Source of the DNA: Novosphingobium olei
Lineage (GTDB): Bacteria > Pseudomonadota > Alphaproteobacteria > Sphingomonadales > Sphingomonadaceae
Assembly: GCF_012927405.1 (NCBI RefSeq)
Contig: NZ_JABBGM010000003.1
Coordinates: forward strand, 186,001 to 250,000
DNA length: 64,000 nt
Direction: 5' to 3'
The notes beneath the pieces were generated by a model. It worked only from the letters and a program-made list of their open reading frames with translations, did not search any database and was not told the origin of the DNA. This document shows, in pieces, positions 41,554 to 49,695 of this stretch (position 1 is the first letter of the stretch; the number at the start of each line of letters is the position of its first letter). A program made the position numbers and the translations under genes.

Positions 41554-42797
41554 TCCTGATCGCCATGGACCGGGCGCCCAGCGTCCGCAGCCGTGACGCC
41601 AACGGCTTCCTGCACGTCGAGGTGTCGAACATCTCGAAGGCGAACGTCTGCCCCTACTACGGTCGCGAGATTCCTGGTGCCGCGGAACTCGGGCTTGATC
41701 CCGATCGCGTCTACCAGCTCTACCGCGATCCCGACGAGCTGGCGCGCGCGGCCGACACGTTCAACAACATCCCGCTGCTCGCCGAGCATGTTCCTGTGCT
41801 GCCCGAACAGCTGCCCGAAGACCTGATCATCGGCTCGACCGGCACCGATGCCAGCTTCGATGGCACCTACCTGCGCAACAGCTTGGTCGTCTGGCGCCAG
41901 GCCGAACAGGACGCGATCGAGGCTGACCGCAAACGCGAGCTTTCCTGCGGCTATCGCTACCGCGCCGACATGACCTCCGGCGTGACGCCCGAAGGTTTGC
42001 GTTACGACGGTGTAATGCGGGAGATCATGGGCAACCACGTTGCTCTGGTGATCGAAGGGCGCGCGGGGCCTGACGTTCTGGTCGGAGATGAAGTGATGAA
42101 GCTCAAGTCGCGCACCGCGCTGATGGTTTCGGGGGCCGTCCAGTCCCTCGTCCGCCCGCTGCTCGCCGCCGACGCCAAGGTCGACATTTCGTCGGCGCTG
42201 GCCGGTGTCGATAGCAAATCGATCGCCCGCAAGGGTTCCGCCGCCAGCATCGCCGACAAGGTCGCCGCGCTGGTCACCCCTCACCTCGCCACCGACGCCG
42301 CGCTCGATTCCGACGCGCTCGCCAAGGCCATCGCCGCGATCACTCCCCTCGCCCACGACGAGGACAAGATCGACGATGACGAGCAGGCCGAAGACGAGGC
42401 GGATGAGGACGAAGACGACGGCCAGGCCGAAGACGAGTCCGACGATGACGACGACAAGGACGACAAGCCGGCCATGGATGCCGCGACCGTCCGTCGCATG
42501 GTGGAACAGGCCCGCAGCGATGCACGCGCCGACGTCCTCGCCATCGAAGAGGCTCGTCGCCTCGTTCAGCCACTGATCGGCGAAGTGGTCGGCATGGATA
42601 GCGCTGTGGCGATCTATCACCTGGCGCTCGACAGCGTCGGCTACTCCAAGGCCGCGCTCAAGGGTTCGCCCGTCGCCACGCTCAAGGCGATCGTCGTGCG
42701 CGAAACCGAGCGCAAGAACGCCAAGCCCATCGCCCTCGATGCTGCAGCCGCCCAGCGCGCGAACGACAGCTTCGAAGCCTTCTACGGGAGCAAGTAA
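41550..42797 (+). CDS. DUF2213 prohead protease/scaffold-type protein
   Basis: 415 residues. The N-terminal DUF2213 domain (DANGFLHVEVSNISKANVCP, YYGREIPGAAELGLDPDRVY, RKRELSCGYRYRADMTSGV, REIMGNHVALVIEGRAGPDV) is linked to maturation proteases. The C-terminal half has a very acidic linker (~270-310) and helical scaffold-like segments (MVEQARSDARADVLAIEEAR). It likely shapes the procapsid and is removed on maturation. Confidence 0.85.
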   Translation: MILIAMDRAPSVRSRDANGFLHVEVSNISKANVCPYYGREIPGAAELGLDPDRVYQLYRDPDELARAADTFNNIPLLAEHVPVLPEQLPEDLIIGSTGTDASFDGTYLRNSLVVWRQAEQDAIEADRKRELSCGYRYRADMTSGVTPEGLRYDGVMREIMGNHVALVIEGRAGPDVLVGDEVMKLKSRTALMVSGAVQSLVRPLLAADAKVDISSALAGVDSKSIARKGSAASIADKVAALVTPHLATDAALDSDALAKAIAAITPLAHDEDKIDDDEQAEDEADEDEDDGQAEDESDDDDDKDDKPAMDAATVRRMVEQARSDARADVLAIEEARRLVQPLIGEVVGMDSAVAIYHLALDSVGYSKAALKGSPVATLKAIVVRETERKNAKPIALDAAAAQRANDSFEAFYGSK

Positions 42798-42799
42798 CC

Positions 42800-43501
42800 A
42801 TGGCCGGCTTTCAGACCAGCGTATCTCGCAATCTCGCGCTCGGCGTGGCTGGCGATTTCGCCACCTCGGGCCCCTACTCCACGGTCCCGGCTCTCTCGGG
42901 TGAACTGACCGCAGGCCCCTCGGGCGTCACTGTCGGCGTATTCGCCTGGGCGGACGACAACACCGGCGTCGTGACCAACGGCAAGCCCAACCTCGCCTCG
43001 ACCCGCTTCGGCTTCGTCGGCCGCGAACAGCGCTCGCTCATCACCACCTTCCTCGGCGAAGCATCGCTCGCGGTGAACGCTGGCTTTGGCATCACCCTGT
43101 ACGATGGCGGCGCCTACTTCATCACCGCCCCGAGCGGCGGCGGTACGATCGGCCAAAAGGTGTTCGCCAAATATGTCGACGGCACCATCGTTCTCGGCAC
43201 GGCCGGTTCGCCCCCGACCACCACGGGCACGATCGGCACGACCAACGGTTCGGCCAACATCACCTACACCCCGGCCTCGCTGACCCTGAATCCGGGCATG
43301 CCGATCAGCGGCACCGGCATTCCGGCTGGCGCAACTGTCGCCACCGTGAACGCTGTCGCCGGCACGGCCACCCTGTCGGCCAACGCCACGGCGACCGGTT
43401 CGCCGACGGCCACCGTCACCACCGCCTACGAAACCCGCTTCTTCGTGAAGACGGCGGGTGTGGCGGGCGACATCCTCATCATCTCGCACATGGGGTTCTA
43501 A
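42800..43501 (+). CDS. Capsid cement/decoration protein (Gp24-like)
   Basis: 233 residues. SVSRNLALGVAGDFATSGPY, VTVGVFAWADDNTGVVTNGK, FGFVGREQRSLITTFLGEAS match structural cement proteins next to DUF2184 capsids. An inserted Gly/Thr-rich Ig-like stretch (~135-200) looks like a surface-exposed loop domain. Confidence 0.8.
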   Translation: MAGFQTSVSRNLALGVAGDFATSGPYSTVPALSGELTAGPSGVTVGVFAWADDNTGVVTNGKPNLASTRFGFVGREQRSLITTFLGEASLAVNAGFGITLYDGGAYFITAPSGGGTIGQKVFAKYVDGTIVLGTAGSPPTTTGTIGTTNGSANITYTPASLTLNPGMPISGTGIPAGATVATVNAVAGTATLSANATATGSPTATVTTAYETRFFVKTAGVAGDILIISHMGF

Positions 43502-43504
43502 GCC

Positions 43505-44548
43505 ATGCTGACTGCTCGTCTCGCTGAACACCGCGCCCGCCTTGCAGCTGGTGGCATCGAACTCCCCATGGGCATGGACTACCTGCCCAAGGAATGGCGC
43601 AACACCGGCAATGGCATGTCCCTTGCCATGGACGCCCAGCCCACGCTGGCGACCGCGCCGAATATCGGCGTGCCCGCCCTGTTCACCCAGTACATCTCGC
43701 CCGAGATCATCAGCGTCATCTTCCAGCCTACGCAGGCTGCGGAGTTCTATGGCGAAGAGAAGATGGGCGACTGGACGACCGACACCGCGTCCTTCCCGCT
43801 GACGGAAGTCACCGGCTTCGTGTCGGCCTACGGCGACTTCAACCAGAACGGCAAGTCGGGCGCGAACGCCAACTGGGTCAGCCGCCAGAGCTTCCACTTC
43901 CAGACCTTCACCCGCTGGGGTGAACGTGAACTGGCGCGCTATGGCGAGGCGCGCATCGATTGGGCGTCGCTCCAGTCGGAAGCCAGCTCGGAAACGCTCG
44001 CCCGCGCGCTCAACGCCTCGTACTTCTATGGCATCTCGGGCCTCAAGCTCTACGGCGGCCTGAATGACCCGGCCCTGCCCGCGACGATCCAGCCCGTCAC
44101 CAAGGTGGCCGGCGGCTACACCTGGGCGAACGCCACGGTCCTCGAGATCTACAACGACTTCCTCAAGTGCTACCAGGCGATCCAGACCGCCATGCCGGCG
44201 CTGGTCAACATGTCGAGCCCGTTCGACGTTTCGATCCCGAACACCGTCGAGCCGTACCTCGCCAAGACCAACGACTTCGGCAAGACCGTGAAGGAAATCC
44301 TTCAGCAGTCGTTCCCGAACCTGAACTTCACCGTCGTTCCGGAAAACGCGACCGGCTCGGGCAACCTGATGCAGTTCAAGCTGCGCGAGGTGAACCGCAA
44401 GCCCGTCACCAAGGCCGCGTTCACCGAAAAGATGCGCGTCCATCCGGTGCTGACCATGGCGTCTGGCTGGGAACAGAAGAAGTCGGCGGGCACCTGGGGG
44501 ACGGTCATCCGCTTCCCGTATGCCATCGTCCAGATGCTGGGGATTTGA
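43505..44548 (+). CDS. Major capsid protein, DUF2184 family
   Basis: 347 residues. VPALFTQYISPEIISVIFQP, EEKMGDWTTDTASFPLTEVT, FQTFTRWGERELARYGEARI and LQSEASSETLARALNASYFY are typical of DUF2184 capsids (HK97-like fold). The C-terminus (TWGTVIRFPYAIVQMLGI) is also family-like. Expected most abundant virion protein. Confidence 0.9.
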   Translation: MLTARLAEHRARLAAGGIELPMGMDYLPKEWRNTGNGMSLAMDAQPTLATAPNIGVPALFTQYISPEIISVIFQPTQAAEFYGEEKMGDWTTDTASFPLTEVTGFVSAYGDFNQNGKSGANANWVSRQSFHFQTFTRWGERELARYGEARIDWASLQSEASSETLARALNASYFYGISGLKLYGGLNDPALPATIQPVTKVAGGYTWANATVLEIYNDFLKCYQAIQTAMPALVNMSSPFDVSIPNTVEPYLAKTNDFGKTVKEILQQSFPNLNFTVVPENATGSGNLMQFKLREVNRKPVTKAAFTEKMRVHPVLTMASGWEQKKSAGTWGTVIRFPYAIVQMLGI

Positions 44549-44552
44549 TCAC

Positions 44553-44891
44553 ATGGCTACCGTTACCGTTTGCAGCAAGCTGCCGTTCGACTTCAAGGCC
44601 GAGTTCGGCGGCACGTCGGTCGTGTTCAACGGCGCCAAGGGTGTCGACGTCACCGGCGAGCCGGTTCTGCTCGAAGGCTACGGCATGACGCCCGGCGTCG
44701 ATTCCGAGTGGTTCGAGGGCTGGAAGAAGGACGCGGCCGAGTTCCCTGCCGTCGTCAACGGCGTGATCTTCGCCTCTGCCGCGAACAAGGCGCAGGACGA
44801 GGCCAAGGAACTTGCTGGCGAGGTCAAGTCGGGCCTCGAACAGAAGTCGGCCGACGAGCTTGGCGTCGAGGTTTCGGTCAAGGAAAAGTAA
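44553..44891 (+). CDS. Small virion-region protein
   Basis: 112 residues. KLPFDFKAEFGGTSVVFNGA, LEGYGMTPGVDSEWFEGWKK, FPAVVNGVIFASAANKAQDE. A recurrent hypothetical protein downstream of DUF2184 capsid genes; the C-terminal third is charged helix. Possibly head-tail joining. Confidence 0.7.
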   Translation: MATVTVCSKLPFDFKAEFGGTSVVFNGAKGVDVTGEPVLLEGYGMTPGVDSEWFEGWKKDAAEFPAVVNGVIFASAANKAQDEAKELAGEVKSGLEQKSADELGVEVSVKEK

Positions 44892-44894
44892 TCC

Positions 44895-45332
44895 ATGGGC
44901 GTCGCGGCGTTCAACTATGCCGCGTGGATCCAGCGGTATCCGGAGTTCGGGGCGGTCAGCGAAGAGCGGGCCGCCCTCTTCTTCGCCGAAGCCGGGCTCT
45001 ACCTCGACAACACCGACGGCAGCGTCGTTTCCGATGTCGCCGTGCGCGGCGTCCTGCTCAACATGCTGGCGGCGCATATCGCGTCCCTTGCCGGCGCGCT
45101 CGAACCCAGCGGCCAGCCCACGGGCATGGTGGGGCGCGTCTCGTCGGCATCGGAAGGTTCGGTCTCCGTTAGCGTCGACAGCGGCCTCGAAGCGGGTACC
45201 GCGCCCTGGTTCGCCCAGACCAGCTATGGGCTGTCGTTCTGGCAAGCGACCAAGCCCTATCGCTCTGCGATCTACGTCCCGGCACAGGCCTACAATTTCG
45301 AGCCGTTCCGGAGCAGGCCGTGGCGACCGTAA
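44895..45332 (+). CDS. Head-tail adaptor, DUF4054 family
   Basis: 145 residues. FNYAAWIQRYPEFGAVSEER, AALFFAEAGLYLDNTDGSVV, LLNMLAAHIASLAGAL, GRVSSASEGSVSVSVDSGLE and WFAQTSYGLSFWQATKPYRS are the DUF4054 signature, a neck protein bound beneath the portal. Overlaps the next gene by 13 nt. Confidence 0.85.
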   Translation: MGVAAFNYAAWIQRYPEFGAVSEERAALFFAEAGLYLDNTDGSVVSDVAVRGVLLNMLAAHIASLAGALEPSGQPTGMVGRVSSASEGSVSVSVDSGLEAGTAPWFAQTSYGLSFWQATKPYRSAIYVPAQAYNFEPFRSRPWRP

Positions 45333-45844
45333 CCGGCGGCGACCGGATCGCGGAAGTCCTGCGCGAATACGGCGCCAAGCTGGGCCACCTCACCGAGACC
45401 CGCGTCGGCTTCCTCGAGAACGCCACCTACCCCGACGGGACGCCGGTCGCGATGGTGGCGGCTCTCAACAACTTCGGCGCACCCGAGGCAGGCATCCCGG
45501 CACGTCCGTTCTTCACGAACATGGTGCGCGAGAAGTCGTCGACCTGGGGGGAATCGTTCGCCGCGGTCCTTCGGGCGAATGAGGGCGACACCGGCAAGGC
45601 CATGCCGCTGATGGGGGCGGGCATTGCTGGCCAGCTGCGCGAGGCGATCGTGCAAGGTGCTGGCCCCGCGAACAGCCCGGTGACCGACCTGCTATTCCAG
45701 CGCTTCCCCATGGGGGGGCAGACCTTCGACGACGTCCAGCAGGCGCGCCGCGATGTCCGTGCCGGCGTGACGGCTCCGGCCAAGAAGCCGCTGAGCTGGA
45801 CCGGGCACATGCTGGCGAGTGTCGATCACGAGGAGGCGGCATGA
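45320..45844 (+). CDS. Neck/tail-completion protein (HK97 gp10-like)
   Basis: 174 residues from GTG 45320 with GGAGC 7 nt before it. RVGFLENATYPDGTPVAMVA, ALNNFGAPEAGIPARPFFTN and REAIVQGAGPANSPVTDLLF are features of phage virion morphogenesis proteins of the gp10/gpS type. Overlaps both neighbours. Confidence 0.75.
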   Translation: MATVTGGDRIAEVLREYGAKLGHLTETRVGFLENATYPDGTPVAMVAALNNFGAPEAGIPARPFFTNMVREKSSTWGESFAAVLRANEGDTGKAMPLMGAGIAGQLREAIVQGAGPANSPVTDLLFQRFPMGGQTFDDVQQARRDVRAGVTAPAKKPLSWTGHMLASVDHEEAA

Positions 45845-46254
45845 ACCTGCGCACCATCGCCAATCGGGTGACGTCGCGGATCAATCCCAATGTGGCGGCC
45901 ACACTGCGCCGGAGCACAGGCTACACGAAGGGGGCGAGCTACGATCAGATCCCGACCTACAGCGAAGAGCCGATCGTGGTTCAGGTACAGGCGCTGACGC
46001 AGAAAGAGCTGCAGCACCTCGAAAAGATGAACATCTCCAATGGGCAGGCCAGCGTTTTCGCCAACCGTCAGCTGAGCAGCGCTGATCGCTCAAGTCAGAG
46101 CGGCGGCGACATCATCGTGTTCGGTACCGATGTAGCCACGCCTGAAGGTTTGCGCGGACAGACCTGGTTGGTTGTCGCCCTGCTCGAAGGCTGGATCGGC
46201 TCCGGTTGGTGCAAGGCCGCAATCACCTCGCAGATGACGGACCCGACGGCATGA
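45841..46254 (+). CDS. Tail-completion-region protein
   Basis: 137 residues: GASYDQIPTYSEEPIVVQVQ, LTQKELQHLEKMNISNGQAS, GDIIVFGTDVATPEGLRGQT, WLVVALLEGWIGSGWCKAAI. A small mixed beta protein, conserved in this neck cluster in myophages; precise role unknown. Confidence 0.65.
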   Translation: MNLRTIANRVTSRINPNVAATLRRSTGYTKGASYDQIPTYSEEPIVVQVQALTQKELQHLEKMNISNGQASVFANRQLSSADRSSQSGGDIIVFGTDVATPEGLRGQTWLVVALLEGWIGSGWCKAAITSQMTDPTA

Positions 46255-46757
46255 ACACCGCCCCCACGCAGTTCGATATCTATGTCGCGCTCGGAGACTT
46301 TCTGACGGCGGTGACAGGCAATGAGGTCGTGCGCGGGCAAATCAACCGCGTGCCGATGCCCGACGGCCCCGACTTCATCGTAATGCAGTCCGTTGGACGC
46401 AGTGCCGTCGCAACGACCGTCCGCGAGTACGACGTCGGCGCGCAGGAACAGGAAATGGGCCTGTCAACGACCCTCACCTTCCAGGTGGACTGCTACGGCC
46501 CAGAGGCGGCCGAGGCCGCGCAGACGATCGTGACCACCTTCCGCAGTCTGTGGGGCGTCGAGCAGTTCAAAGCGGCGGGCGTTTCCCCCATGCACTGCAC
46601 CGACCCGCAGCAGATGCCGGTAATTGCGGGCGAGCAGCAGTGGATCCAGCGCTGGATGATCCAGTGCACTTTCCACGGGACCATCGCCCTCAGCGTGCCC
46701 CAGCAATTCGCTGATACGCTGATTACAGGTTTGACGGAGATCACCCATGGCATCTAG
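46251..46757 (+). CDS. Tail terminator-like protein
   Basis: 168 residues from ATG 46251. TQFDIYVALGDFLTAVTGNE, VVRGQINRVPMPDGPDFIVM, QEMGLSTTLTFQVDCYGPEA, AQTIVTTFRSLWGVEQFKAA. Alpha/beta fold and position before the sheath fit a tail terminator capping the tube. Overlaps the sheath start by 11 nt. Confidence 0.7.
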   Translation: MNTAPTQFDIYVALGDFLTAVTGNEVVRGQINRVPMPDGPDFIVMQSVGRSAVATTVREYDVGAQEQEMGLSTTLTFQVDCYGPEAAEAAQTIVTTFRSLWGVEQFKAAGVSPMHCTDPQQMPVIAGEQQWIQRWMIQCTFHGTIALSVPQQFADTLITGLTEITHGI

Positions 46758-48243
46758 CATCCCGGCGTCGGCGATTGTTTCCGTGCTGCCCAGCGTCATC
46801 GATGCGGGCGGCTCGGGGCTCGATCTGGTCGGCCTGTTCCTCACCAATTCGACGCGGGTACCGATGGGTGCCGTGCTCTCGTTCTCATCGGCGTCGGGCG
46901 TCTCAGCCTATTTCGGCCCGCTCAGCACCGAAGCCGGGCTCGCCGCGATTTACTTCGCCGGTTACGACGGTTCGACGATCAAGCCCGCCGCGCTGCGGTT
47001 CTATCGCTACGCTGATGCCGCTGCAGCTGCATTCCTGCGCGGCAACAGCTTGGCAGGCATCACGCTGACCCAGCTGCAGGGGGTCAGCGGCACGCTCACC
47101 ATTACGGTCGGCGGTGCGGCCAAGACATCGAGCAACATCAGCCTGAGCGCGATCACCAGCTTCAGCGACGCCGCCGCCGCGATCCAGGCCGCGTTTTCGT
47201 CGCCCGGCTTCACCGTCACCTACGACAGCATCGCCAATGCCTTCGTGTTCACCTCAGTCGCCACGGGCTCGGCGGCATCGGTCGTCTACACCTCGTCGAC
47301 CGGATCGCTCGGCGCCAACCTGCGCCTTCGCCCCGCCGATGGTGCCGTGACCAGCGCAGGTGCTGCAGCTTCGACGCCTGCGACCGCGATGGATGCGCTG
47401 ATCGCGCTGACGCAGAACTTCGTCAGCTTCTCGACCACTTTCGCCGTCTCGACTGCCGACAAGGTCCTGTTCTCGGTCTGGACGGACAGCAAGAACGACC
47501 GCTTCGCCTTCGTTGGCTGGGACAATGCCGCAGCGGCCATCGCGAACGGCGACACGACCAGCTTCGGCGCGCAGGTCCGCGCGAACGGCTATTCCGGCGC
47601 GGTCCCGATCTACGATCCGAACGACGGCTCCAAGATCGCAGCGTTCCTGATGGGGGCGATCGCCAGCCTCGACTTCGGCCGCACCAACGGCCGGGCAACG
47701 ATGGCCTTCCGCACCGGCAACGTGACGGCCGGCGTCATCGACCAGACCGTTGCCGCCAACCTGCAGGCCAACGGCTACAACTTCGTCGGCTCCTACGCGA
47801 CGGCGAACGATGCCTTCACGTTCTTCTACCCGGGCCAGATCAGCGGCGCATTCGACTGGATCGACAGCTGGGTCTGCCAGGTCTGGATGAACAACGCCTT
47901 CCAGCTTGCGCTCATGGAGCTGCTGACCAGCGTCGGGCAGGTCCCGTACAACGCCGAGGGCTACGCGCTGATCAAGGCCGCCCTGCGCGGCGTCATCGAC
48001 AGCGCCGTGAACTTCGGCGCGATCCGTGCCGGTGTCACGCTCAGCGCGCAGCAGAAGGCCGAGGTGAACAATCTCGCCGGTGGCAACGTTGCCGACACGC
48101 TCGAACTGCAGGGCTGGTACGTGCTGGTGCAGGACGCTGACGCATCGGTGCGCGCGGCACGCGGCTCGCCGCCATGCACCGTCTTCTACACCGACGGCCA
48201 GAGCGTCCAGACCATCACGCTCAGCAGCGTCAACGTCCAGTAA
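46747..48243 (+). CDS. Tail sheath protein, DUF3383 family
   Basis: 498 residues. SVLPSVIDAGGSGLDLVGLF, FGPLSTEAGLAAIYFAGYDG, VLFSVWTDSKNDRFAFVGWD, DWIDSWVCQVWMNNAFQLAL, RGSPPCTVFYTDGQSVQTIT. DUF3383 proteins form the contractile sheath, which defines the particle as a myovirus. The C-terminus ends in beta strands expected to interlock subunits. Confidence 0.9.
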   Translation: MASSIPASAIVSVLPSVIDAGGSGLDLVGLFLTNSTRVPMGAVLSFSSASGVSAYFGPLSTEAGLAAIYFAGYDGSTIKPAALRFYRYADAAAAAFLRGNSLAGITLTQLQGVSGTLTITVGGAAKTSSNISLSAITSFSDAAAAIQAAFSSPGFTVTYDSIANAFVFTSVATGSAASVVYTSSTGSLGANLRLRPADGAVTSAGAAASTPATAMDALIALTQNFVSFSTTFAVSTADKVLFSVWTDSKNDRFAFVGWDNAAAAIANGDTTSFGAQVRANGYSGAVPIYDPNDGSKIAAFLMGAIASLDFGRTNGRATMAFRTGNVTAGVIDQTVAANLQANGYNFVGSYATANDAFTFFYPGQISGAFDWIDSWVCQVWMNNAFQLALMELLTSVGQVPYNAEGYALIKAALRGVIDSAVNFGAIRAGVTLSAQQKAEVNNLAGGNVADTLELQGWYVLVQDADASVRAARGSPPCTVFYTDGQSVQTITLSSVNVQ

Positions 48244-48255
48244 GGGGGATCGAAG

Positions 48256-48696
48256 ATGAACACCCGCACGCTTACCAGCGCCGACTGCATCTTCACGATC
48301 TCGGTGGACCCGCTCTTCCCCGTCGCCGTTCGGATTCAGGGTTTCAGCGCCGACGACATCACCGACATCGACGCACAGACGATCAAGGAGACGTCGATGG
48401 GCGTCGATGGCCGGCTCAGCGCCGGTTTCATCCCTGCCCCGGCGATGCAGAACGTCACCCTGCAGGCTGACAGCCAGTCCAACGACTTCTTCGACGCCTG
48501 GGCAACCTACGAGCGCACCTACAAGCGCGCGCTGGTCGCGACCGGCCAGATCATCCTGCCCGCCGTCGACAAGGTTTTCATCTGCGCCCGGGGCTTCCTG
48601 ACCACCTACGCCCCGATGCCTGCGGCCCGTAAGACGCTGCAGCCGCGCCGTCACACCCTGACCTGGCAGAGCGTGACCCCGACGCCGGAGATCTGA
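48256..48696 (+). CDS. Tail tube protein
   Basis: 146 residues with GGGGGA just upstream. MNTRTLTSADCIFTISVDPL, FPVAVRIQGFSADDITDIDA, SMGVDGRLSAGFIPAPAMQN, VTLQADSQSNDFFDAWATYE. Matches the tube proteins (DUF3277-like) that follow DUF3383 sheaths. It forms the inner tube driven through the envelope on contraction. Confidence 0.82.
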   Translation: MNTRTLTSADCIFTISVDPLFPVAVRIQGFSADDITDIDAQTIKETSMGVDGRLSAGFIPAPAMQNVTLQADSQSNDFFDAWATYERTYKRALVATGQIILPAVDKVFICARGFLTTYAPMPAARKTLQPRRHTLTWQSVTPTPEI

Positions 48697-48697
48697 C

Positions 48698-49231
48698 GTG
48701 CGCAAACACAAGACGGTCACCATCGACGCCGAGGGGCGGGACAAGGGCAAGTCGTTCCTTATCGTCGAGAAGTCGGCGTGGGAGACGGAGAAGTGGGCGC
48801 TTCAAGCGCTTTCCGTGCTGGCGAAGTCTGGGATGGAGATCCCCGACGACGTCGCGTCCGCAGGCGCGATCGGCCTTCTCGCGGTTGGGCTAGAAGCATT
48901 CAAGCGCGCGCCGTATCAGGATGTCGAGCCGCTCATGGCGGCCATGGTCGACTGCATCAGCTTCGTGCCCGACGTTTCAGCCAAGGACCCGATGACCGGG
49001 CTGCCCATTACCCGGGCGCTGATGGTGCCCGACAAGTTCAACGACGGCGACATCTCCGAGATCGCGACGCTGTTGAAACTGCGCGCGGAGGTGCTTGAAT
49101 TGCACTTGGGTTTTTCCATCACCGCCGCCCTCTCAGGTTTGTCGGCGGCGGTGACAGCTTCGAACCAGCAGAATTCGTCAACGCCCCCAGGTCGTGCGGC
49201 GCGGTCGTCTCAGCGGGCAAAGCGAGCCTAG
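48698..49231 (+). CDS. Tail assembly chaperone, short form (0 frame)
   Basis: 177 residues. HKTVTIDAEGRDKGKSFLIV, EKSAWETEKWALQALSVLAK, GAIGLLAVGLEAFKRAPYQD, VMVPDKF-type loop, ISEIATLLKLRAEVLELHLG. It follows the tube gene and precedes the tape measure, the place of gpG/gpGT chaperones that coat the tape measure. A slippery heptamer near the end allows a longer -1 product. The tail after it (QQNSSTPPGRAARSSQRAKR) is low complexity. Confidence 0.8.
   Translation: MRKHKTVTIDAEGRDKGKSFLIVEKSAWETEKWALQALSVLAKSGMEIPDDVASAGAIGLLAVGLEAFKRAPYQDVEPLMAAMVDCISFVPDVSAKDPMTGLPITRALMVPDKFNDGDISEIATLLKLRAEVLELHLGFSITAALSGLSAAVTASNQQNSSTPPGRAARSSQRAKRA
49108..49114 (+). promoter_or_regulatory. Predicted -1 ribosomal frameshift site GGGTTTT
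   Basis: The heptamer is phased G GGT TTT relative to the chaperone frame, the canonical X XXY YYZ arrangement. Slippage puts ribosomes into an open -1 frame that runs to TAA at 49339-49341. Lambda uses GGGAAAG in the equivalent gene. Confidence 0.72.
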
Positions 49232-49341
49232 CCGAAGTCCAGTCCGTCTATGGGCTGGAGGACGTCTACGATCTGCTCGAAATGTTGGCGGTCACGGCTG
49301 AGAACGAGCGCCGTGCACACGAAGCGGCGGAAAGGGCTTAA
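49114..49341 (+). CDS. -1 frame extension of the tail assembly chaperone (GT-like)
   Basis: 75 codons in the -1 frame, giving a 214-residue fusion with the first 139 residues of the chaperone. The extension reads GGGDSFEPAEFVNAPRSCGA then SLAEVQSVYGLEDVYDLLEM and AVTAENERRAHEAAERA: protein-like, helical, charged. It has no start codon of its own with a ribosome-binding site. The T part of such fusions recruits the tube subunit to the tape measure. Confidence 0.7.
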   Translation, partial: FHHRRPLRFVGGGDSFEPAEFVNAPRSCGAVVSAGKASLAEVQSVYGLEDVYDLLEMLAVTAENERRAHEAAERA

Positions 49342-49646
49342 GGCCGCCACCCCTTCGGGCGCGGCTGTGAGCATGGATGCCAGTCGTATTGCGTCGGGAA
49401 GACGCGCCAGTCGCTATACGCCCAACAGATACCTCGACGCTTCAATTCCGCACCGATGCTGTCGCGTGACCGGCAGATGGCATCATTCGGGTCGTGTTGC
49501 CCGCCGCGACATTCCGTCTCCATGACCATCCATTGCCGCTGCAACTCCTTGCTGGTCTGGAAATAGCGGGCTTGGGGCTTCGCGTCGGCGCAGACCGATG
49601 ATGCCGCGGCAGCGAGGCCGACAAACAGATAACCAATCCTGCGCAT
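49338..49646 (-). CDS. Secreted cysteine-containing moron protein
   Basis: 102 residues from ATG 49646, preceded by AAGGGAAGG. Signal peptide MRRIGYLFVGLAAAASSVCA. The mature part (KELQRQWMVMETECRGGQHD, PNDAICRSRDSIGAELKRRG, ICWAYSDWRVFPTQYDWHPC) has four Cys and resembles small secreted proteins with a C-GG-DP-C-RD-L-G-C pattern. It is opposite in direction to the tail operon, so it is independently expressed, possibly in the lysogen. Confidence 0.7.
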   Translation of the reverse strand: MRRIGYLFVGLAAAASSVCADAKPQARYFQTSKELQRQWMVMETECRGGQHDPNDAICRSRDSIGAELKRRGICWAYSDWRVFPTQYDWHPCSQPRPKGWRP

Positions 49647-49695
49647 TGCCTTCCCTTCACTCGCTATCCTGAGGTTACAACCTCGGAGCGCTAAA

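Noticed and set aside
47254..48750. 498-codon minus-strand ORF opposite the tail sheath
   Set aside because: Composition is shadow-like and it crosses three well-supported plus-strand genes.
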